Positions 5,932-11,488 of a stretch of DNA of 11,488 nt are shown piece by piece. Position 1 is the stretch's first letter, and each line of letters opens with the position of its first letter. This DNA comes from Candidatus Hydrogenedentes bacterium UBA2224 (GTDB lineage: Bacteria > Hydrogenedentota > Hydrogenedentia > Hydrogenedentales > SLHB01): positions 1-11,488 of the forward strand of contig DDYW01000189.1 of NCBI GenBank assembly GCA_002348185.1, given 5' to 3'. A program made the position numbers and the translations under genes. A model generated the notes under the pieces. It did not search any database and was not told where the DNA came from. It saw only the letters and a program-made list of their open reading frames with translations.

Positions 5932-8900
5932 TCACGTGTCCTGCGTTGCGCTGACCGAGACGGCAGCCGGGAAATCGTCGATCTCGATGTGCTTGCCTTC
6001 GCCGGCGGCTCCGCGGCCGATCGTGAACGCGTCAGCGAGAACCTCGCCCGCGATTTTGTCTTTGGACGCCGCCAGGACCGCGGCCAGCGCGCCGCTGTCT
6101 GTGGTGACCGCCACGGCGACGCGCGCGTCGTAGGCGAGGCCCTGGTCTTTTCGGATGTCCTGCACGCAGCGGATGAACTCGCGGACCCAGCCTTCCTGCC
6201 GGAGCTCTTCAGTGATCTCGGTGGAGATGACGGCGACCATATGGCGGCCCTGCGCGGCGGCAAATCCGTCTTTCGGGGTGAGCCGAACCTCGACATCGTC
6301 TCCCGCCAGTTCGACGGTCTCGCCGTCGAGGTCGAGGACGAGCGCGCCGTCCTGAAGTTGCGCGCACATGGCGGCGGTGTCGCCCTGTGCGAGGGCTTTA
6401 CCGAGGGATTTGACCCTTTTCCCGAGGCGCGGTCCGAGCAGTTTGAAGTTGGGCTTGAGCTCGAACGAGACGTAGGCGTCGGGATTGTCGGTGAACGCGA
6501 CGTCTTTGACGTTTATCTCGCTCTTGATGAGCTCGATGTGCTTTTCGAGTCCACGGCGCAGTTCATCGCTGCCGAGGACAAGCTCGCAGAGGCCCAGGGG
6601 TTGGCGGACCTTGATGTTGGCGGTGCGGCGCGCACTGAGCCCGAGGGTGACGGCTTCGCGTGCGGCGGCCATCTCGTCGAGCAGCTGCGTGTCGATGGCG
6701 GCCCGGACGGCGTTCGGATAGGCGGTGAGATGCACGCTTTCGGGCGCGCCGGGGAGGGGTTTGCACAGATTGCGCCACGTGACTTCTGAGAAGAACGGCA
6801 CGAACGGCGCGGCCAACTGAGCCAGCTTCAAGAGGCACTCGTAGAGGGTCCAGTAGGCATCGGCCTTTTCGGCGGTCCATCCGCTGGCCCAGAACTGCTC
6901 GCGGCTGCGGCGCACGTACCAGTTTGAGAGACTTTCCACGAAAGCCTGAATGCTTCGCGCGGCGGGGTTGCAGCCGTAGGCTTCCATGGCCTCCCGGACA
7001 TCGAGGATGCCGCGGTCGAGCTCATGGAGGATCCAGCGGTCGAGTTCGGCACGTTCGTCGCGGGGCCGGCAGGGCGCCTCTCCCCCATCGCCGGACGCGT
7101 TGGCGGGGTCGAGCCCCATGCATTCGAGAAAGGCCGCGGGAGCCGTCGAGGGATCGAAGCCATCGAGGTTGGCGTAGATGACAAAGAAACTGTAGACGTT
7201 GTACCAGCGAATCAGCAGTTCGCGCTGGGCCTCTTCGACGTTGCGCTCGGACAGACGACCCGTGCTGGTGGGCGGGTTCTTGGCGAAGAAACTCCAGCGG
7301 AGCGCGTCGGCGCTGAATTTGTCGAAGAGGAGCCTGGGTTCCTGGTAGTTCTTGAGGCGCTTGGAGAGTTTGAGGCCGTCTTCGCCCATGATGTGGCCGA
7401 GACAGATGCAGCTCTTGAACGGATGCGGGTATTCGGCCTTTTCCCTGCCGTGAACAATGGTGCTGATGACGAGGAGGGCGTTGAACCAGCCGCGGGTCTG
7501 GTCGATGGCCTCGCTGATGAAGTCGGCCGGAAATCGCCGGGCAAACTGTTCTTCGCTGCCGGGAAGATGGGGATAGCCCCATTGGGCGAACGGCATGCAG
7601 CCCGCGTCAAACCAGACGTCGATGACTTCCGGCACGCGGCGCATGCGCGCGGCGGGCTCTTTCGGGCTCTGGTAGGTGACCGCGTCGATGTAGGGTTTGT
7701 GGATCTTGAGGTGGTCGACCAGGCTGGGATTGGCGGCCTTGGCCTTTTCCCACACTTCGACGCCCTGGAGGCCGGGCTTGGCCATCAGTTCGGCATATGA
7801 GCCGACGGCTTCCATGTAGCCGGTTTTTTCGCAGACCCAGACGGGAAGCGGGGTGCCCCAGTATCGTTCGCGCGAGATGGCCCAATCGACGTTGTTTTCG
7901 AGGAAGTTGCCAAACCGGCCGTCGCGGATGTGTTCGGGCTGCCAGTAGATGCGCTGGTTGTTGGCGAGGAACTCGTCGCGGTACTGTGAGGTGCGGATGA
8001 ACCAGCTCCGGCGCGCGTACTGGATCAGGGGATCGTCCTCGGCACGCGGGCAGAAGGGGTAGGCGTGCCGGTACTGCTCGTGTTTGATGATCGCGCCGTT
8101 TTCCTTGAGGAGCCGGGTGATGGCTTTGTCGGCGTCCTTGCAGAACTGCCCGGCAAAAGGGGTCTGGTCATACGGGTCGACATCGGTGACGCGTTCATCG
8201 AAGGTGCCGTCGGGCTTGACGTGGCACAGAAACCCGATGCCCTGTTCCTGGCAGACGCGGTAGTCGTCTTCCCCGAATGCGGGGGCGACGTGGACGATGC
8301 CGGTGCCGGTTTCGAGATCCACAAAATCGCCCGGGATGATCTCCCAGTACCTGGCGGCCTCGCGGCTGCCGTCGATCGTGGTGGGCGTGCCATAATTGAA
8401 GAGGGGCTCGTATTTGAGTCCGATGAGGTTCGAGGCATTGAACAGCTTCACAACGTTGGCGTGTTCGCCGAAATACCGTTCGACCAGGGGCAGGGCCAGG
8501 ATGAGGAGTTCCTCCCCGGTCTCGGTGGTATGGCTGACGGCGGCGTATTCGATATCCGGTCCGACGGCCGCGGCGCAGTTGCTCGATAGGGTCCACGGGG
8601 TGGTGGTCCAGATGAGCAGGCTGGCGTTGGGGTTGTCGAGGCCCAGGGCTTTCCGGCTGGCCTTGGGAAGGCGCAGGCGGACGGTGATGGCGGGGTCGTC
8701 GGTGTCGCGGTAGCCTTCGCCGACTTCCCCGGCGGAGAGTGCGGTGCCGCCCTGGGCCCACCACCAGACGACCTTGTGCCCCTGGTAGAGGAGGCCCTTG
8801 TCGAAGAGCTGCTTGAGCGCCCACCAGACACTGTCGACGTAGCTCTGGTGATAGGTGACGTAGGCCTGTTCGAGGTCGACCCAGAACCCGATGCGATCGG

Positions 8901-9321
8901 TAAGTTCCTCCCATTCGCGCTGGTACCGGAATACCGATTCGATGCAGGTGCGGTTGAAGCGTTCGACGCCATAGTCCTCGATGGCGGCCTTGCCGCCGTC
9001 GATGATGCCGAGTTCCTTGCAGACTTCGATCTCGACCGGTAGACCGTGGGTGTCCCATCCGGCCTTGCGCTCGCAATAGTGGCCGGTCATGGTTTTGTAG
9101 CGGGGGAAAATGTCCTTGATCGTGCGGGTGAGGCAATGGCCGGGATGGGGCATACCGTTGGCGGTAGGCGGCCCTTCGTAGAACACGAATTCCGGCGCCC
9201 CGATGCGCGCCTCCAGGCTCTTCTGGTAGATGCGGTGTTCTTTCCAGAACCGGATGACGTCTTTCTCGGCTTCGGAGAAATTGAACTGGGACGGTACCGG
9301 CTCGAATGCATGGTCGCTCAT
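5932..9321 (-). CDS. ileS: Isoleucyl-tRNA synthetase, type 2 (eukaryote-like)
   Basis: This 1129-residue class I synthetase charges tRNA-Ile in the cytoplasm and proofreads valine. The HIGH motif is H-P-G-H (59-62) and the KMSKS motif K-L-S-K-R (651-655). The editing domain shows W-T-T-T-P-W-T-L at 238-245 and G-I-V-H-V-A-P-A-F-G-E-D-D at 341-353. The length, K-L-S-K-R and a long C-terminal extension without the zinc finger of type 1 enzymes place it in IleRS type 2, the class tolerant of mupirocin. The two CxxC pairs that flank the editing domain in typical enzymes are degraded here: W-W-W-A-Q-G-G-T-A-L-S at 186-196 in place of C-P-R-C-G-T-A-L-S, and C-P-R-A-E-D-D-P-L at 424-432 in place of C-W-R-C-x-x-P-L. 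The ATG at 9321 is preceded by AAGGA about 11 nt upstream. It is a lone gene, divergent from the esterase. Confidence 0.97.
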   Translation of the reverse strand: MSDHAFEPVPSQFNFSEAEKDVIRFWKEHRIYQKSLEARIGAPEFVFYEGPPTANGMPHPGHCLTRTIKDIFPRYKTMTGHYCERKAGWDTHGLPVEIEVCKELGIIDGGKAAIEDYGVERFNRTCIESVFRYQREWEELTDRIGFWVDLEQAYVTYHQSYVDSVWWALKQLFDKGLLYQGHKVVWWWAQGGTALSAGEVGEGYRDTDDPAITVRLRLPKASRKALGLDNPNASLLIWTTTPWTLSSNCAAAVGPDIEYAAVSHTTETGEELLILALPLVERYFGEHANVVKLFNASNLIGLKYEPLFNYGTPTTIDGSREAARYWEIIPGDFVDLETGTGIVHVAPAFGEDDYRVCQEQGIGFLCHVKPDGTFDERVTDVDPYDQTPFAGQFCKDADKAITRLLKENGAIIKHEQYRHAYPFCPRAEDDPLIQYARRSWFIRTSQYRDEFLANNQRIYWQPEHIRDGRFGNFLENNVDWAISRERYWGTPLPVWVCEKTGYMEAVGSYAELMAKPGLQGVEVWEKAKAANPSLVDHLKIHKPYIDAVTYQSPKEPAARMRRVPEVIDVWFDAGCMPFAQWGYPHLPGSEEQFARRFPADFISEAIDQTRGWFNALLVISTIVHGREKAEYPHPFKSCICLGHIMGEDGLKLSKRLKNYQEPRLLFDKFSADALRWSFFAKNPPTSTGRLSERNVEEAQRELLIRWYNVYSFFVIYANLDGFDPSTAPAAFLECMGLDPANASGDGGEAPCRPRDERAELDRWILHELDRGILDVREAMEAYGCNPAARSIQAFVESLSNWYVRRSREQFWASGWTAEKADAYWTLYECLLKLAQLAAPFVPFFSEVTWRNLCKPLPGAPESVHLTAYPNAVRAAIDTQLLDEMAAAREAVTLGLSARRTANIKVRQPLGLCELVLGSDELRRGLEKHIELIKSEINVKDVAFTDNPDAYVSFELKPNFKLLGPRLGKRVKSLGKALAQGDTAAMCAQLQDGALVLDLDGETVELAGDDVEVRLTPKDGFAAAQGRHMVAVISTEITEELRQEGWVREFIRCVQDIRKDQGLAYDARVAVAVTTDSGALAAVLAASKDKIAGEVLADAFTIGRGAAGEGKHIEIDDFPAAVSVSATQDT

Positions 9322-9353
9322 AACAAAAACTATCCTTGCGTCGTGTGTCCGGG

Positions 9354-9383
9354 TCTATAGAAATGCGCCGACGGGCGCTTCAA
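9354..9383 (-). promoter_or_regulatory. Candidate sigma70-like promoter of ileS
   Basis: On the minus strand TTGAAG (forward 9378-9383) and TATAGA (forward 9354-9359) are separated by 18 nt. Each matches four of six consensus bases. The predicted start would leave a leader of about 25 nt, too short for a T-box or riboswitch. A 5-bp inverted repeat GCGCC/GGCGC (9365-9378) lies in the spacer and could be an operator or chance. Confidence 0.35.
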
Positions 9384-9447
9384 GGCGGTAATTGGGTGAT
9401 TATCCGGATTTTCGGGGGCGGTTTTCAAGTGGAGGGCGTGTGCGGTG

Positions 9448-9492
9448 GTCTTATGGGTCTTATACGTCCTATAGGTCCTATAGGTCCTATAG
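9448..9492 (-). repeat. 9-nt tandem repeat array 3 (GTCCTATAG units)
   Basis: Five consecutive plus-strand 9-mers read GTCTTATGG, GTCTTATAC and then GTCCTATAG three times. On the minus strand the units end in GAC (CTATAGGAC three times, then GTATAAGAC and CCATAAGAC), the same anchor and period as arrays 1 and 2. The identical copies create overlapping CCTATAGG palindromes. A translation would be T-Y-R repeats; it has no start signals and is not considered a gene. Confidence 0.85.
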
Positions 9493-9632
9493 GCCACATC
9501 ATTCCCATCGCCCCCATGAGCCTGATGGCCGGAGCGCTCCTCTTCCAGTCGGGCGTTTTGCTCACTGCGGGGGAAAAGGCTACCATGGGCTTCGACAGGC
9601 CGGGGATTCATTCAGGAAGGGAGAGACTGGGG

Positions 9633-11488
9633 ATGCCGGTGTTTTGGTGGTGGAAGCGGGTGTGGGTGGGAATGGCGGCGCTGTGTGCAGCAGCCACGGC
9701 ATTCAGTGCGGAGGTGCTGCTGCAGGTCGAGGATTTTGAGGGGCCGTGGCGGCGGCAGACCAACATCCCGGGCTATCTGGGCACGGGATTCTGCACGTCG
9801 AACGCCAATCCAAATGTCGCGGACACCGTGATGACCGGCACGGCGGCCATTCCGGAAGCGGGCCGGTACGCGGTATGGGTGCGGGCCTATACGTCGGAGA
9901 ATTCGAAGCGGGCGCTTCGAGCGCACGTGAACGGCACGCCGCTGGAAACGACCCACACAGGCCAGCAGCGGCGCTGGATGTGGGAAAAGGCCGGAGAAAT
10001 CGAGCTGCAACCGGGAGAGGCAGTCGTGGAGATCAGGGACGCGGACGACGGGTTCGAATCGGCGGATGCGGTGCTGCTCACAAACGATCGGGATGCGGAC
10101 CCCGGCGCGACGGACCGGCGCTGGGAGGTGTTCGGCGGCCAGGCGCCGGAAGAGGCCGATGCGCTGCGGTTCATGATTGAGGCGTGTTGCGCGAAGGCGC
10201 GGCTGCGCAAGGACCCGAGAGACCTGGCGGCATGGGAAGAGCGCGCGCCGGGCGTGAGACAGGCTCTGGCGAACGCGCTCGGGCTGGACCCGATGCCGGA
10301 GAAGACGCCGTTGAACGCGCGGGTGACGGGCCGGGTGGAACGCGCGGACTATGCCGTCGAGAATGTGGTGTTCGAGAGCCGGCCGAACTTTCTGGTGACG
10401 GCGAACGTATACATTCCCCGGAACGCCTTGTTTCCGGCGCCGGCTGTGGTCGTGGTGCCGGGGCATGCGATGGAGGAGGGCAAGAATTACGGTCTGTACA
10501 TGCGCGCGCAGATCGGCTTGGCCCGGATGGGCTGCATCGTGCTGGGCTACGACCCGATAGGCCAGGGCGAACGCAAACGGCCGGGATTTGACCATACCCT
10601 GGGCTACGGTTCGCTGCTGGTTGGAGAGACAAACGAGGGGATGATCGTCTGGGACACGATCCGGGCGGTGGATTACCTGCTGACGCGCGGGGACGTCGAT
10701 CCCGCGCGCCTGGGGCTCACGGGCAATTCGGGCGGGGGTGAAAACACGTTTTACACGATGCCGCTGGAGGAGCGGTTTGCCGCGGCGGCCTCGTTCTGTT
10801 TCGTCTGTTCGTACGAGGACTGGATTCGGGACGGGGGCAATCACTGTATCTGCAACCACTTGCCGGGCATTCTGAATCACATGGAAGAGTTCGAGATCCT
10901 CGCGCTGAACGCGCCGCGTCCCTTCCTGTCAGGCAGCGGAGCCGAGGACGCGATCTTCCCGATCGACGGGGTGCGGCTCACCTGCGAGCGCGCGCGCCGC
11001 ATCTACCGGATGCACGGGGCGGCGGAGCGGATGGTCAACATCGATGTGCCCCTGGGGCACGGCTGGTCGGATCCACTCCGGGAAGCGGGATACGGGTGGA
11101 TGGGCAAATGGCTGCTCGGCCAGGGCGACGGCAGCCCCATTAAAGAAGACCCCTTCGAGGTCGAAGACCCGGCATCGCCGGACATGCTGTGTTTTGACGG
11201 CAACCAGATCCCGGAGGACTCGGAGACCGTGGTCACGTTGAACCGGAAACGCGCGGAAGCGCTGCGGGCGGCCTACAGCACCCCGCCCGCCGATACGGCG
11301 GGCTGGACACAGCAGGCGGACGCGATGCGCGAGGCCCTCTGGGGAGTGTTCGGGGGGCGGCCCGCCGATTTTGCCCCGGAGGCCCGCACCCTGGATACGT
11401 TTGACTGGAACGGGCGCCGTGTCGAAACGCTTGCGATTGCCACCGAACCGGGCATGACGGTGGCGGCGCTGCTGCTGCGCTCCGCCGC
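9633..11488 (+). CDS. Exported multidomain acetylxylan-esterase-like alpha/beta hydrolase, 3' end cut by window edge
   Basis: The frame is open from the ATG at 9633 to the right edge, 618 codons without a stop. Residues 1-26 form a signal peptide ending A-F-S-A. Residues about 28-152 (V-E-D-F-E-G-P-W, A-G-R-Y-A-V-W-V-R-A-Y, L-Q-P-G-E) look like a beta-sandwich of CBM6/35 or golvesin type. An acetylxylan-esterase/dienelactone-hydrolase-like domain follows (about 200-495), with nucleophile S366 in G-N-S-G-G-G, D439 in A-E-D and H476 in L-G-H-G-W. A conserved-looking cysteine-rich stretch, C-I-C-N-H-L-P-G, is at 405-412. Such enzymes remove acyl groups from polysaccharides outside the cytoplasm; the substrate is unknown. 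Residues about 560-618 resemble the start of a second hydrolase module. The AGGAAGGGAG site 9 nt upstream supports the start. It is divergent from ileS. Confidence 0.85.
   Translation, partial: MPVFWWWKRVWVGMAALCAAATAFSAEVLLQVEDFEGPWRRQTNIPGYLGTGFCTSNANPNVADTVMTGTAAIPEAGRYAVWVRAYTSENSKRALRAHVNGTPLETTHTGQQRRWMWEKAGEIELQPGEAVVEIRDADDGFESADAVLLTNDRDADPGATDRRWEVFGGQAPEEADALRFMIEACCAKARLRKDPRDLAAWEERAPGVRQALANALGLDPMPEKTPLNARVTGRVERADYAVENVVFESRPNFLVTANVYIPRNALFPAPAVVVVPGHAMEEGKNYGLYMRAQIGLARMGCIVLGYDPIGQGERKRPGFDHTLGYGSLLVGETNEGMIVWDTIRAVDYLLTRGDVDPARLGLTGNSGGGENTFYTMPLEERFAAAASFCFVCSYEDWIRDGGNHCICNHLPGILNHMEEFEILALNAPRPFLSGSGAEDAIFPIDGVRLTCERARRIYRMHGAAERMVNIDVPLGHGWSDPLREAGYGWMGKWLLGQGDGSPIKEDPFEVEDPASPDMLCFDGNQIPEDSETVVTLNRKRAEALRAAYSTPPADTAGWTQQADAMREALWGVFGGRPADFAPEARTLDTFDWNGRRVETLAIATEPGMTVAALLLRSA

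Larger units (their letters stand above)
9322..9632. other. Divergent intergenic region between ileS and the esterase gene
   Basis: This 311-nt stretch holds the putative ileS promoter near its left end, the 9-nt repeat array at 9448-9492, and the upstream region of the esterase gene. A weak sigma70-like pair, TTGCTC (9558-9563) and TACCAT (9581-9586) with a 17-nt spacer, could drive the esterase, but it matches the consensus poorly. No T-box-like leader is apparent before ileS. Open frames here merely translate the repeats and resemble no protein. Confidence 0.7.

Noticed and set aside
9136..9147. Altered HIGH motif in IleRS (the swapped GxHH form tied to mupirocin hyper-resistance)
   Set aside because: The motif reads H-P-G-H, the canonical HxGH order, so only ordinary type 2 tolerance to mupirocin can be inferred.
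9330..9611. Small T-Y-R repeat protein between ileS and the esterase gene
   Set aside because: It is the translation of array 3. There is no start context and no similarity beyond the repeat.
9612..10880. Long minus-strand open frame (422 codons) opposite the esterase gene
   Set aside because: It is Arg/Pro/His-rich, resembles no family and lacks a start signal. It mirrors an esterase with signal peptide and catalytic triad, and is a typical GC-rich antisense shadow.

Overview
The window is a high-GC bacterial chromosome segment with eight protein-coding genes, two of them cut by the window edges. No rRNA, tRNA, CRISPR array, transposase or phage gene was seen. The gene types suggest a free-living heterotroph of the PVC/Hydrogenedentota kind: a Tat-exported Gfo/Idh/MocA oxidoreductase, a DUF6807 ('PmoA-like') protein, an exported acetylxylan-esterase-like hydrolase, and an isoleucyl-tRNA synthetase of the eukaryote-like type 2 without its usual cysteine pairs. 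Candidatus Hydrogenedentota, Planctomycetota, Lentisphaerota or Verrucomicrobiota all fit. This is an inference from gene content, not a phylogeny.

Layout. (1) 1-3010, minus strand: a tightly packed set transcribed right to left. A GH1 beta-glucosidase comes first, then NAD(P)HX epimerase (nnrE), RNA 2',3'-cyclic phosphodiesterase (thpR), a YggT membrane protein, and the first 22 codons of what looks like protein-L-isoaspartate methyltransferase (pcm), which runs off the left edge. Gaps are 30 nt, 7 nt, a 1-nt overlap and 13 nt, so one operon is likely. Three of these genes repair a damaged or modified metabolite, RNA end or protein. (2) 3011-3586: a 576-nt divergent intergenic region with no convincing gene. 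It holds two oppositely oriented 9-nt-period repeat arrays and several perfect hairpins. (3) 3587-5922, plus strand: a two-gene unit, a Sec-exported DUF6807 protein followed by a Tat-exported Gfo/Idh/MocA oxidoreductase, probably an extracytoplasmic sugar-modifying pair. (4) 5932-9321, minus strand: ileS (type 2), ending tail to tail 9 nt from the oxidoreductase. (5) 9322-9632: a divergent intergenic region with a third 9-nt array containing CCTATAGG palindromes. (6) 9633-11488, plus strand: an exported multidomain esterase with a signal peptide, a CBM-like domain, a complete alpha/beta hydrolase with a visible Ser-Asp-His triad, and the start of what looks like a second hydrolase module. It is open at the right edge.

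The carbohydrate genes (GH1, DUF6807, Gfo/Idh, esterase) suggest deacylation and sugar oxidation outside the cytoplasm, followed by cytoplasmic cleavage of short beta-glycosides. The most distinctive non-coding signal is the family of 9-nt repeats. All three arrays, read in one orientation, share a GAC (mostly GGAC) anchor every 9 nt, and each lies in a divergent promoter region.
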